A stretch of 64,000 bases of DNA from an uncultured Roseivirga sp. Its GTDB lineage: Bacteria > Bacteroidota > Bacteroidia > Cytophagales > Cyclobacteriaceae. Below, in pieces: positions 33,150 through 41,588 of the stretch (position 1 is its first letter; each line of letters begins with the position of its first letter). The translations under genes and the position numbers were made by a program. Location: assembly GCA_947493005.1 (NCBI GenBank), contig CANLOY010000001.1:62001-126000 (forward strand). The letters run 5' to 3'. The notes under the pieces were generated by a model. The model was given only the letters and a program-made list of their open reading frames with translations. It was not told the origin of the DNA and ran no database searches.

Positions 33150-34106
33150 CTATTTCAATAACTCGTTAAAAACTGCCTGTGCGGCAAAAACACGGTTCTC
33201 TGCCTGATCCAAATGAATCGCGTTTTCACTATCTAAAACCTCATCTTTAATAACAAGACCTCTACGAACCGGAAGACAATGCATCACTTTTGCATTATTA
33301 GTTAAGGAGAGATGCTCCTTCCCAAAAGTCCAGCTTTCATCCTTACTCAAAACCTGACCATAGTTTTCATAAGACGACCAGTTCTTAACATATACAAAGT
33401 CAGCTCCTTTTAGGGCTTCTTTCTGATCATGAACTACCTGTGCTTTTCCTGAAAACTCGGGAGCCAGATTATAACCTTCAGGATTCGCGATAACAAAGTC
33501 AACCGCAGCCTTATTCATCCATTCTGCGAAAGAGTTTGATACTGCCTGAGGCAGTGCCTTGGTATGTGGCGCCCAGGTCAACACTACTTTGGGCTTATAA
33601 ACAGATCCCCAGTGCTCATGAATTGTCACCAGGTCGGCCAGACTCTGTAGTGGGTGACGAATCGCGCTTTCTAGGCTCACAATAGGTATTCCTGCATTAT
33701 CTATAAAAGCTTTCAAAAGTCTTTCTGCATAATCCGTATCCTTGTTTTTCAAGTCTGGAAAAGTGCGTATACCCAAAACATTAAAGTAACGCCCCATCAC
33801 CCCTGCGGCCTCCTTAATATGCTCGGCTTTATCTCCATCCATTTTCTGTCCATCTTCAAACTCAAGTGCCCACCCATCTTTTCCTATATCAAGTGCAATA
33901 GCTTCTGCGCCCAGATTCTGGGCTGCTATCTGAGAACTCAATCTTGTTCTTAAACTAGGGTTCAGAAAAATCAACCCAACTTTCTTACCTCTTGCTCTGA
34001 AGGGCTGAAAAGAGTTCTTCTTGAATTCCATTACCTGCTGAACAAGTAGTTCAGGGTTCTCAATATCTGATATGGATGTAAAGTGTTTCATTATAGGATT
34101 CATCAT
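33150..34106 (-). CDS. argF': N-succinylornithine (or N-acetylornithine) carbamoyltransferase
   Basis: The 318-residue protein (313 if the second ATG is used) aligns from memory with Bacteroides fragilis SOTCase: FLNPSLRTRLSSQ (phosphate site), KMDGDKAEHIKEA, ATRHPLQS-like IRHPLQSLADL, TWAPHTKALPQAV and MHCLPVRRGL. Residue A94 in GDKAEH occupies the position that is Glu92 in Xanthomonas AOTCase and Pro90 in B. fragilis SOTCase. From memory, replacing that Glu with Ala, Ser, Pro or Val converts AOTCase to SOTCase, so an N-succinyl substrate is predicted. Confidence 0.92.
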   Translation of the reverse strand: MMNPIMKHFTSISDIENPELLVQQVMEFKKNSFQPFRARGKKVGLIFLNPSLRTRLSSQIAAQNLGAEAIALDIGKDGWALEFEDGQKMDGDKAEHIKEAAGVMGRYFNVLGIRTFPDLKNKDTDYAERLLKAFIDNAGIPIVSLESAIRHPLQSLADLVTIHEHWGSVYKPKVVLTWAPHTKALPQAVSNSFAEWMNKAAVDFVIANPEGYNLAPEFSGKAQVVHDQKEALKGADFVYVKNWSSYENYGQVLSKDESWTFGKEHLSLTNNAKVMHCLPVRRGLVIKDEVLDSENAIHLDQAENRVFAAQAVFNELLK

Positions 34107-34149
34107 TACGAATAAAAAGTAGGGGTGTTCTCAAGTGGATTGCCTCGTT

Positions 34150-35277
34150 TTATTTATTCAGTTCAACCTTCAGTGCATCAAAAAACTGATCTAACTCTTC
34201 TTTGGTCACTGTTAGTGAAGGAAGCAGCCTAAGGGTATTTTTGTTGGCTGCTGAGCCAGTAAAAATCTTGTGTTCGAAAAGCAATTTTTTTCTCAGATCG
34301 GCCACGGGAAATTCAAATTCAGCACCGATCATTAACCCCTGACCTCGTACCTGTATGACCTCAGAAAATGACTGCAATCGCTTGCTTGCATAGTCTCCCA
34401 TGACTTTTGCGTTGCTCATAAGATCTTCTTCATCGATAATCTCCAATACAGCCAGCGCAGCTGCACACGCCAAGTGATTTCCTCCAAATGTGGTGCCCAG
34501 CATTCCATGCCATGACTCAATTTCGGGACTGATCAAAACACTGGCAACCGGAAATCCGTTGCCCATTCCTTTTGCCAAAGTGATAATATCAGGTTTAACT
34601 GAAGTATGCTGGTGTGCAAAGAACTTACCCGTTCTTCCTGCACCAGATTGAACTTCATCCATGATAAAAACGGCACCATGACCCTTGCAAAGGCTTTGTG
34701 CCAATTGTAAGAATTCAGGTGAAGGAGTATACAAACCTGCCACACCTTGAATTCCTTCAATGATAAAAGCTGCCACTTCATCGTCAAATGCCAGTGTCAA
34801 CTCCATCAGGTCGTTCATTGGTATAAATTGCACCTCATGGCTGGAATTGAAAGGAGCTATTATTTTTGGGTTATGTGTAACTGCAACTGCTCCTGAAGTT
34901 CTACCGTGAAAAGCATTTTCAACTGCTATTATCTTTTTCTTTCCTGTATGAAAAGAAGCAAGCTTCAAAGCATTCTCATTGGCTTCAGCACCTGTACTAC
35001 ATAAGAACAAATTGTAGTCTATATATCCAGAAACCTCACCAAGTTGATGAGCAAGTTCTTTTTGTAAAGAATTCTCAACCGCATTAGAATAGAACCCTAT
35101 TCTTTGCAGTTGATCTGCAATTCGTTTTACATAGGTTGGATGACTGTGTCCTACAGAAATTACAGCATGACCTCCATACAAGTCCAGATATTCATTTCCT
35201 TCTTTGTCCCAAAGCTTAGAGCCAAGTGCTTTTACAGGCTCAATCGGATATAAGGGATATACATCAAACAGTTCCAT
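34150..35277 (-). CDS. argD: Acetyl/succinyl-ornithine aminotransferase
   Basis: The 375-residue class III PLP aminotransferase has FLCSTGAEANENALKLA (phosphate site), FHGRTSGAVAVTHN, VFIMDEVQSGAGRTG and the PLP lysine in ITLAKGMGNGFPV. It transfers an amino group from glutamate to the N-acylglutamate semialdehyde. Its start ATG shares one base with the proC stop, indicating coupled translation. Confidence 0.94.
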   Translation of the reverse strand: MELFDVYPLYPIEPVKALGSKLWDKEGNEYLDLYGGHAVISVGHSHPTYVKRIADQLQRIGFYSNAVENSLQKELAHQLGEVSGYIDYNLFLCSTGAEANENALKLASFHTGKKKIIAVENAFHGRTSGAVAVTHNPKIIAPFNSSHEVQFIPMNDLMELTLAFDDEVAAFIIEGIQGVAGLYTPSPEFLQLAQSLCKGHGAVFIMDEVQSGAGRTGKFFAHQHTSVKPDIITLAKGMGNGFPVASVLISPEIESWHGMLGTTFGGNHLACAAALAVLEIIDEEDLMSNAKVMGDYASKRLQSFSEVIQVRGQGLMIGAEFEFPVADLRKKLLFEHKIFTGSAANKNTLRLLPSLTVTKEELDQFFDALKVELNK

Positions 35278-36086
35278 CAGCTCTTCTTTTTCATATCATC
35301 AATCTTTTCAAAAGAGGTCACCAAACCTTTGATCAGTGCCGAACTCAAGCCTTGGTGCTCCATTTCATTCAGTCCTTCAATCGTACAACCTTTTGGAGTT
35401 GTTACCCGATCTATTTCCGACTCAGGATGGGAATCTCCGGATTGCAACAAACTTGCCGCTCCCAGGCAGGTCTGCACTGCCATATGCTGGGCCTCAGGTG
35501 CATCGAAACCAAGTTGGATAGCACCCTGGGTAGTTGCTCTGATCAATCGCATCCAGAAGGCTATACCACTGGCACAAATTACCGTGGCTGCCTGCATCAA
35601 TTCTTCTTCTATCACCAGCACTTCTCCCAAAGTTCCCAGTATATCTCTTGCAACATCAACCTTAGCCTCGCCTTTTACATTTGCACTAATACATGTCATG
35701 GATTGCCCAACAGCTGCTGCAGTATTGGGCATACTTCTGATGATTGGAAAATCACTGCCAAGCATACCTTCAAAATCATATATTCTCTTACCTGTAATTG
35801 TGGAGATGATGGTATGATTTTTACTGCTTAACACGGGCTTTACTTCTTCCAATAATTCCTTAATCTGCCCTGGTTGCACTGACAAGACGATAGCTTCAGA
35901 ATTGAGTATAGCCTCTTTATTATCACTGGTCACGCATACGTTTTCATGCTTTTCTGCCCAAACAGACAAACGTTCTGCATGACGCTTGGTCAAATACAGT
36001 TTTCCCTCTCCAATTACATCTGAGGATAATATTCCCTTGGCAATGGCTAGCCCTAAATTCCCTGCTCCTATAATTGCTATGTTCAT
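35277..36086 (-). CDS. proC: Pyrroline-5-carboxylate reductase
   Basis: The 269-residue protein starts NIAIIGAGNLGLAIAKGIL (Rossmann NAD(P) site) and has the C-terminal family block VTTPKGCTIEGLNEMEHQGL (about 230-249). It makes proline from pyrroline-5-carboxylate. Its place inside the arg operon, between argC and argD, is common in Bacteroidota and links proline and ornithine supply. An unbroken frame runs antisense to it (35226-35831) but has no coding character. Confidence 0.94.
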   Translation of the reverse strand: MNIAIIGAGNLGLAIAKGILSSDVIGEGKLYLTKRHAERLSVWAEKHENVCVTSDNKEAILNSEAIVLSVQPGQIKELLEEVKPVLSSKNHTIISTITGKRIYDFEGMLGSDFPIIRSMPNTAAAVGQSMTCISANVKGEAKVDVARDILGTLGEVLVIEEELMQAATVICASGIAFWMRLIRATTQGAIQLGFDAPEAQHMAVQTCLGAASLLQSGDSHPESEIDRVTTPKGCTIEGLNEMEHQGLSSALIKGLVTSFEKIDDMKKKS

Positions 36087-36118
36087 TTTTCTTTTCTTAA
36101 TCTGGTTCTACAAAAATT

Positions 36119-36225
36119 GTCCACCCCCTTCCCCCGCCAGCGAGGGACACCAAATAAATACTAGCCTCAATTCTATTTTCTCCTCCCCTTGGGGAGGTGT
36201 CCAAAGGACGGAGGGGAATCGTTGA
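36119..36225. repeat. Palindromic C/G-rich repeat between argC and proC
   Basis: Two related modules sit in one gap: CCACCCCCTTCCCCCG with GAGGGACACC, and CTCCCCTTGGGGAGGTGTCC followed by AAAGGACGGAGGGG. The second contains the palindrome CTCCCCTTGGGGAG. Such C-rich blocks are a known kind of Bacteroidota intergenic repeat. They may form a hairpin in the arg mRNA. Confidence 0.6.
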
Positions 36226-36247
36226 CAATGTTTCACAATCACTCATT

Positions 36248-37201
36248 TTAAAAACCTATTCCCTTCAGTTTTAACCCCACACTTTCTTCCAGCCCGAACA
36301 TGAGATTCATATTTTGGACTGCCTGACCTGAGGCTCCTTTCAAAAGGTTATCTATAACTGACTGAACCATCAGGTATCCATTGTGCATGGTCAGGTTCAG
36401 GTAGCACTTATTGGTATTGACCACTTGTTTTACATTCAGTTCATTTTCACTCACCCATGTAAATGGAGCATCTTCATAATATTCCTTATATACATTTATG
36501 GCTTCTTCTAATGGCCATTCGCAATACTGATATGCTGTCACCAAAATACCTCTGGTGAAATTGCCTCGATAAGGAATAAAGTTGATGGGCTGATCGAACC
36601 AGGGTTGGTGATGTCTAAGACTGGCATTAACTTCTGTCAGGTGCTGATGATTGAATGCTTTGTAAGTAGAGATATTTCCATCTCGCCAACTGAAGTGTGT
36701 TGTGGCCGAAGGTTTTACTCCTGCACCTGTAGATCCGGTTATTCCAGAGACATGTACTTCTTTCAGAGCTCCATTATAGGCTAAAGGCAATAGAGCCAAT
36801 TGAATTGCAGTAGCAAAGCAACCCGGATTGGCTATAAAATCAGCTTCCTTTATTTTCTCTTTATTAAGCTCTGGTAAACCGTACACCTTCTCCTGATCCA
36901 TGCGGAAATCCTGACTTAGATCAATGACTTTCACATGTGAGGGAATCATGTTATCCTTTAGAAACTCAGATGATGCTCCATGTCCCATGCAGAGAAACAA
37001 TACATCAATGTCATAATGTGCTTCTCCAGTGAATTTCAGGTCAGTTTCTCCCAATAAATCAGGATGTAACTTGTGTAAGTGTTGCCCAACCTGACTTCTA
37101 CTTTGTACATAAACTATTTCTGATTGTGGATGTTGAAGCAAAAGGCGAATTAACTCTCCACCTGTGTAACCAGCTCCTCCTATTATTCCTGTTTTTATCA
37201 T
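36248..37201 (-). CDS. argC: N-acetyl-gamma-glutamyl-phosphate reductase
   Basis: The 317-residue protein begins KTGIIGGAGYTGGELIRLLL and has the active-site Cys in ANPGCFATAIQLALLPL (about 132-148). It reduces N-acylglutamyl phosphate to the semialdehyde with NADPH. It overlaps argG by four bases. Confidence 0.94.
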   Translation of the reverse strand: MIKTGIIGGAGYTGGELIRLLLQHPQSEIVYVQSRSQVGQHLHKLHPDLLGETDLKFTGEAHYDIDVLFLCMGHGASSEFLKDNMIPSHVKVIDLSQDFRMDQEKVYGLPELNKEKIKEADFIANPGCFATAIQLALLPLAYNGALKEVHVSGITGSTGAGVKPSATTHFSWRDGNISTYKAFNHQHLTEVNASLRHHQPWFDQPINFIPYRGNFTRGILVTAYQYCEWPLEEAINVYKEYYEDAPFTWVSENELNVKQVVNTNKCYLNLTMHNGYLMVQSVIDNLLKGASGQAVQNMNLMFGLEESVGLKLKGIGF

Positions 37202-38394
37202 AATTCTGAATTTACCTGATGATAGATTGCATTCTGATTACCAAATATTTTGGCAAAACCTTTAACATCATCACCCGTCCAGGCATTGTTCATTTCGCCA
37301 TAGTGACCAAACTTGGCCGACATTAAATCGTATGCAGATTCAATTCCATTTACCTGAAAACGATAAGGAAAAAGGGTAATGAACACTTTACCCGAAACAC
37401 ATTGCTGTGTGCTTTTCATCATTACCTCCATATCGCGCATAACAGGATCCATAAACTGCCCTTCGTGCAGCCAGTTACCATAAAAGGCGGCTATCTGGTC
37501 TTTCCAGTAAATCTGCCATTTGGTCAACACATGTTTTTCAAGCGCCTGATGTGCTTTGATGGTCATCATAGCAGCTGCAGCTTCAAAGCCAACACGTCCT
37601 TTGATTCCAATAATCGTATCTCCTACATGGATATCTCGGCCAATACCAAAAGGGCCAGCTAGTGTCTCCAGATACTGAATAGCTTCATAGGAAGCTTCAA
37701 ACTGTTGGCCATTAACGCACTTTAGTTCACCTTTCTCAAAAGTTAACTCCAATTCTTCCGCTTCTGATTTAGTTAGTTGAGTTGGAAATGCATCCTCTGG
37801 TAAGTATCCATTGGAATTCAAAGTTTCTTTTCCACCAACCGATGTACCCCAGAGTCCTTTATTGATTGAGTAAGTGGCTTTCTCAAAGTCCATATTTACT
37901 CCCTTCGCTTTCAAATAATCAATCTCTGCTTCACGCGACAATTTCATGTCACGAATTGGGGTGATGATTTCTGCTTCAGGTAAGAAGGCCTGGAAAATCA
38001 TATCGAACCTTACCTGATCATTTCCAGCTCCGGTACTACCATGGGCTATGTAATCGGCATCCAGTGTTTTGGCATGCTTCGCTATTGCCATGGCCTGGCT
38101 TACCCTTTCTGCACTTACTGAAAGCGGGTAAGTGCTATTCTTCAATATGTTTCCGAAAATCAGATACTTAACTACACTATTGTAGTAATTAGCAGTTTCT
38201 TCAATTGTTGTATGAGAAGTCACCCCTAATTCATAAGCACGCTTTTCGACACCGATAAGCTCTTCATGTGAAAAACCACCTGTGTTCACCAAGACTGAGT
38301 GTACTTCAAGTCCTTTATCTTCTTTGAGGTACTTCACACAAAATGATGTATCCAACCCTCCACTATAGGCCAGTACTACTTTTTTATTTTCCAT
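37198..38394 (-). CDS. argG: Argininosuccinate synthase
   Basis: The 398-residue protein has the ATP PPi-synthetase loop LAYSGGLDTSFCVKYL (about 9-24), HGSTGAGNDQVRFD and KETLNSNGYLPEDAFPTQLT. It joins citrulline and aspartate using ATP. It overlaps the upstream GNAT gene by 11 bases and argC by 4. Confidence 0.95.
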   Translation of the reverse strand: MENKKVVLAYSGGLDTSFCVKYLKEDKGLEVHSVLVNTGGFSHEELIGVEKRAYELGVTSHTTIEETANYYNSVVKYLIFGNILKNSTYPLSVSAERVSQAMAIAKHAKTLDADYIAHGSTGAGNDQVRFDMIFQAFLPEAEIITPIRDMKLSREAEIDYLKAKGVNMDFEKATYSINKGLWGTSVGGKETLNSNGYLPEDAFPTQLTKSEAEELELTFEKGELKCVNGQQFEASYEAIQYLETLAGPFGIGRDIHVGDTIIGIKGRVGFEAAAAMMTIKAHQALEKHVLTKWQIYWKDQIAAFYGNWLHEGQFMDPVMRDMEVMMKSTQQCVSGKVFITLFPYRFQVNGIESAYDLMSAKFGHYGEMNNAWTGDDVKGFAKIFGNQNAIYHQVNSEL

Positions 38395-39073
38395 TTTTAT
38401 TTCTTTTCGCCCCTCCCCGAGATTTCGGGGTTAGAAGCACACTTTTCTTAAATTTTACCCAACGCTCAAATAGTTTGAAATCTTTGTCCAGCTCTCGCCC
38501 TTTCCATTTAGTGCGTTTTGGTTTTTGATTCTCTTCCCATGCCGGGTTGTATAACATAGCCGTGCATATACAAGCTTGTCGGTTTTTGCTTTTAAGTATT
38601 TCGTAATTGACACAGCTCTGACAACCACTCCAGAATTTCTCATCTTCAGTTAGTTCAGCATATATTACTGGCTTATAACCAAGCTCAGAATTAATCTTCA
38701 TCACTGCTGCCCCTGTGGTTAACCCAAAGATTTTAGCATTTGGATAGTTAGTTCGAGAAAGTTGAAAAATGGCAGATTTGATCTGTTTTGCCAGACCATG
38801 ACCTCGAAACTTCTGAGAGACAATAAGTCCTGAATTGGCCACAAATAGTGCATGTTGCCAAGCTTCTATATAGCAAAAGCCCGCCCACTCCCCATTTTTG
38901 GTTAGTGCAATCACGGCTTTGCCTTCCTCAATCTTACCCGAAACATATTCAGGTGTTCGCTTGGCAATACCTGTACCACGTATTTTGGCTGACTCTGCAA
39001 TTTCAGCCACTATTTCATGGGCATACTTTACATCACCTGTTTCGGCCTTTCTTATGATAAACTGAGTTTTCAT
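38384..39073 (-). CDS. GNAT acyltransferase, probable N-acylglutamate synthase (ArgA-like role)
   Basis: The 229-residue protein has a GNAT fold: the acyl-CoA loop is VSQKFRGHGLAKQIKSAIF (about 86-104). It heads the arg operon where the N-acylation of glutamate is otherwise missing, so it most likely makes N-acetyl- or N-succinylglutamate. A C-terminal segment with FWSGCQSCVNYE and QACICTAM could bind metal. The last residues, about KSRGGAKRNKNGK, lie over the repeat-like hairpin at 38408-38432, so the tail may be newly acquired. The argG start lies inside its end. Confidence 0.8.
   Translation of the reverse strand: MKTQFIIRKAETGDVKYAHEIVAEIAESAKIRGTGIAKRTPEYVSGKIEEGKAVIALTKNGEWAGFCYIEAWQHALFVANSGLIVSQKFRGHGLAKQIKSAIFQLSRTNYPNAKIFGLTTGAAVMKINSELGYKPVIYAELTEDEKFWSGCQSCVNYEILKSKNRQACICTAMLYNPAWEENQKPKRTKWKGRELDKDFKLFERWVKFKKSVLLTPKSRGGAKRNKNGK
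38408..38432. repeat. Short palindromic repeat at the GNAT/argG junction
   Basis: CCCCGA-GATT-TCGGGG forms a hairpin next to a CGCCCCT block similar to the C-rich element at 36119-36225. It lies within the 3' end of the GNAT coding sequence. Confidence 0.45.
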
Positions 39074-39084
39074 GTTTTACAGTC

Positions 39085-39159
39085 CGTCATTATGAGTACT
39101 GAAAGCCGAAATAATCTCTGCTAGATTAAGCAGATTCTTTCGCTTTGCTCAGAATGACG
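39085..39159. repeat. CGTCATT-type palindromic repeat upstream of the arg operon
   Basis: The ends CGTCATTATGAG and CTCAGAATGACG are imperfect inverted copies flanking a 75-base element. It lies 12 bases before the first arg gene, so it is probably transcribed as a hairpin in the leader. Confidence 0.65.
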
Positions 39160-39520
39160 TATTAAGATTTAATACTCTGGAAATAAACAATACGGTTTGG
39201 GGAATGATGACCACCACGTAGGCAGTCGAGAATATACAGGCGCTTAGCGCCTTGGAGTCCTTGCCCTAAATGCAATAGCTTCTACAGTCACGGGAAGTGA
39301 CACTGCTAATGGGAAATATGTAGAAACTTTTGTTTGCATTACTCTATTGAGACGCCAAAGGAAATAAAAAGTTTGGAAAGAGCAAATTATGCAGCATAGA
39401 AACTTCTTGAAGTGCACTCTACTTCACTCCATTTGAGAAAATGGCAACCCATTTAGAATTACCAGAAAACAGACATTTAATTATATTGCTTACTATATCA
39501 AGAGAATTTAACCTTATCAG
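39160..39520. other. Gene-poor stretch between the arg operon and a membrane protein gene
   Basis: No long frame is credible here. I see the palindrome AGGCGC-TTA-GCGCCT (39239-39253) and a 31-codon minus-strand frame ending in it (39244-39339). No -7 box on either strand matches well. It presumably carries the arg promoter and leader. Confidence 0.4.
39244..39339 (-). CDS. Candidate arginine-rich leader peptide before the arg operon
   Basis: A 31-codon frame starts MQTKVSTY and ends FRARTPRR, so four of the last seven residues are Arg, placed just before the stop. The stop codon sits in the loop of an AGGCGC/GCGCCT hairpin. Arg-rich ends of short leader ORFs are how ribosome-stalling attenuators sense arginine. 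Against this, no clear promoter precedes it, no T-rich terminator follows, and 170 bases separate it from the first arg gene. It could be chance. Confidence 0.25.
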   Translation of the reverse strand: MQTKVSTYFPLAVSLPVTVEAIAFRARTPRR

Positions 39521-39913
39521 ATGAAAAATAAGCACTTGCACTGGGTACTAGTTTGTATTTGGGCAATTTATCTCTTGTTTCTTTCCGGAGTCAGTCTATT
39601 CATAACATATTTAGTGGTTGAAACTGAAGAAACAGGCCCTGCTCTCTACCTTTTCAAGATATCACCAGCGGTTTTCTTGTTAAACGTTTTCATTATTATT
39701 ATCCCTAGGTTCTACTATTATAGAATCCTCCACTTTTTCTCTGTACTTATATCCACCTTAAGTCTTATTACTCTGTTTTTTTGGTTTTACTTTTACTGGT
39801 TCTACGCCTATGAGCTTAAAGATGTAGCAATAATAAATGCTTTAGGAATAATCTTACATTTGATAATAGCAAATTCAACACTCAAATATTTACATGAAAA
39901 AAGTTTGAGCTAA
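39521..39913 (+). CDS. Small membrane protein of unknown function
   Basis: The 130-residue protein has four predicted membrane segments (about 8-28, 43-63, 66-92 and 104-122) and few polar residues, with no family motif I recognise. It is preceded by a 27-codon frame (39441-39524) that overlaps its start as ATGA. That may reflect coupling or chance. Confidence 0.6.
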   Translation: MKNKHLHWVLVCIWAIYLLFLSGVSLFITYLVVETEETGPALYLFKISPAVFLLNVFIIIIPRFYYYRILHFFSVLISTLSLITLFFWFYFYWFYAYELKDVAIINALGIILHLIIANSTLKYLHEKSLS

Positions 39914-39974
39914 CGTCAAAGCCATTAAGCTAAATATTTGTATTTAGTATTAATTTTCAGTTCAAGCATAAACC

Positions 39975-40406
39975 ATGAATCCAATTCCAGATAACTATCC
40001 AAGAGTGAATCCTTTTTTGATGGTGACAGACATTCAAAAGGAAAGTGAATTTTTAAAACAGGTCTTTGATGCTGTGGAAAGTGAACGGATCACACTTCCT
40101 GATGGTGAGATTATGCATATGGAAATGAGGATAGAAGATTCAGTTATAATGATTGGTCAAGAAGCTGAGGGAATGACTGGTATGCATAGTATGACTTATC
40201 TCTATGTTAAAGATACAGCCGCCACTTATGCCAAAGCGTTGAAAGCTGGAGCTACTTCAATAATGCCTCCAGGTAAGCAATTCTATGGAGATATTAATGC
40301 GGGAGTTCAGGATGAGTTTGGTCATTATTGGTGGATTGCATCCAAATTCGAAGAAGTCTCAGAAGAAGAACTGAATAAAAGAGCCGCCAAGTTCAGGCAG
40401 AATTAA
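39975..40406 (+). CDS. VOC-superfamily PhnB/glyoxalase-like protein
   Basis: A 143-residue VOC protein of the PhnB-like type: VNPFLMVTDIQKESEFLKQVF at the start, LPDGEIMHMEMRIEDSVIMIG, and the end QDEFGHYWWIA that is diagnostic for this subgroup. Members bind small ligands or metals, and function is rarely known. It stands alone and converges on the lipoprotein gene 8 bases away. Confidence 0.85.
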   Translation: MNPIPDNYPRVNPFLMVTDIQKESEFLKQVFDAVESERITLPDGEIMHMEMRIEDSVIMIGQEAEGMTGMHSMTYLYVKDTAATYAKALKAGATSIMPPGKQFYGDINAGVQDEFGHYWWIASKFEEVSEEELNKRAAKFRQN

Positions 40407-40414
40407 TCATTCGA

Positions 40415-41521
40415 TTACTCCTCAATCCACTCAGCTACAAACAGATTTGTATCTCTTGTACCTCCGTTATTTCTATTTGATGAGAACACCAAATACTTAC
40501 CATCATTGGAAAATACTGGAAAAGCATCAAATGTCTCATCTCTGGTAATTCTTGTCAAACCTGTGCCATCAATGTTGATCATGTAAAGGTTGAATGGAAA
40601 ACCACGTGTAGCCGTATGGTTTGAAGCAAAGATGATTTTCTTCCCTGATGGATGGAAGAAAGGTGCCCAGTTGGCTTGTCCCAGATCAGTCAATTTTCTC
40701 AGTTCGGTTCCATCTGCATTGCAGATATACAATTCCATATCCGTAGGCGCCACAAGTCCATCTTTCAACAAACCTTTATATTCATCAATCTCTTCCTGAG
40801 TTTTCGGTCTTGAAGATCTGAAAATCAACTTAGTACCATCTGGTGAAAAGAATGCACCACCATCGTAGCCCAATTCATGCGTTATCTGTTTTACATCGGT
40901 GCCATCAATATTCATGGTGAACAGCTCCAAATCACCCGTTCTCATTGAAGTAAAAACAATCTTATCACCTTTTGGCGAAACAGTTGCCTCAGCATCATAT
41001 CCCTCTTCTGAGGTCAGCTGGGCTATAATGTTTCCATCAAGGTCGGCTGTAAAAATGTCGAAGCTTGGATAGATTGGCCATACATATTTACCATCTGCTC
41101 TCCTTTCAGGTACAGGCGGGCAATCCTTACCTCCTAAATGAGTAGACCCATAAACAATAGTTTTATTGTCAGGAAGATAGTATGAACAGGTAGTTCGACC
41201 CATTCCTGTACTCACCATTTGAGGTTTGTTACTCTTTAAATCATCATTTCTCCAATCTGTGACAAATATCTGATCGCAGTTTACGCCCCATTCTTTATAG
41301 TCAGACTGGAATACCAGATGATTGTCATCAAAACTCCAATAGGCCTCAGCATTGTTTCCTCCAAAAGTAAGCTGCTTAATATTCTTCAGATACTTCATTT
41401 CCTCAGGGTGCAGCAGCAGGGAATCCAGTTTTGATCTTCCTTCAGAAACTACGCTTTCGCTATTTTTCTGCATACCACAACCAAAAACTAACAGGACAAG
41501 AATTACTGAGAAATACCTCAT
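40415..41521 (-). CDS. TolB-like/PD40 beta-propeller lipoprotein
   Basis: The 368-residue lipoprotein (lipobox FGC, about Cys15) is a beta-propeller of WD40-like PD40 repeats, for example EATVSPKGDKIVFTSMRTGD, GGAFFSPDGTKLIFRSS, APFFHPSGKKIIFASN and PVFSNDGKYLVFSSNR. Such proteins serve as scaffolds or binding proteins at the periplasmic face of the outer membrane. It is divergent from the M28 peptidase gene and shares a palindromic promoter region with it. Confidence 0.85.
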   Translation of the reverse strand: MRYFSVILVLLVFGCGMQKNSESVVSEGRSKLDSLLLHPEEMKYLKNIKQLTFGGNNAEAYWSFDDNHLVFQSDYKEWGVNCDQIFVTDWRNDDLKSNKPQMVSTGMGRTTCSYYLPDNKTIVYGSTHLGGKDCPPVPERRADGKYVWPIYPSFDIFTADLDGNIIAQLTSEEGYDAEATVSPKGDKIVFTSMRTGDLELFTMNIDGTDVKQITHELGYDGGAFFSPDGTKLIFRSSRPKTQEEIDEYKGLLKDGLVAPTDMELYICNADGTELRKLTDLGQANWAPFFHPSGKKIIFASNHTATRGFPFNLYMINIDGTGLTRITRDETFDAFPVFSNDGKYLVFSSNRNNGGTRDTNLFVAEWIEE

Positions 41522-41548
41522 AGAATTAAGATTCGTTAGATAATGGCG

Positions 41549-41572
41549 CGAAGATAATCATTATTATCTTTG
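41549..41572. promoter_or_regulatory. Overlapping divergent promoters in a palindrome
   Basis: TATCTTTG (41565-41572) is a full -7 box for the plus-strand peptidase gene. On the minus strand TATCTTCG (41549-41556) is a one-mismatch -7 box for the lipoprotein gene. Together they form the perfect inverted repeat AAGATAAT-CATT-ATTATCTT (41551-41570). Confidence 0.5.
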
Positions 41573-41588
41573 ACCTAAAGTTCAGTTT

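Noticed and set aside
35226-35831. A 201-codon plus-strand frame opposite proC
   Set aside because: It lies entirely antisense to well-conserved proC and the argD start. The translation is rich in Cys, His and Phe without domain character, so it is a shadow.
39441-39524. 27-codon frame overlapping the start of the membrane protein at 39521 as ATGA
   Set aside because: Suggestive of coupling, but there is no promoter, no codon bias and no recognisable peptide. Length alone is compatible with chance.
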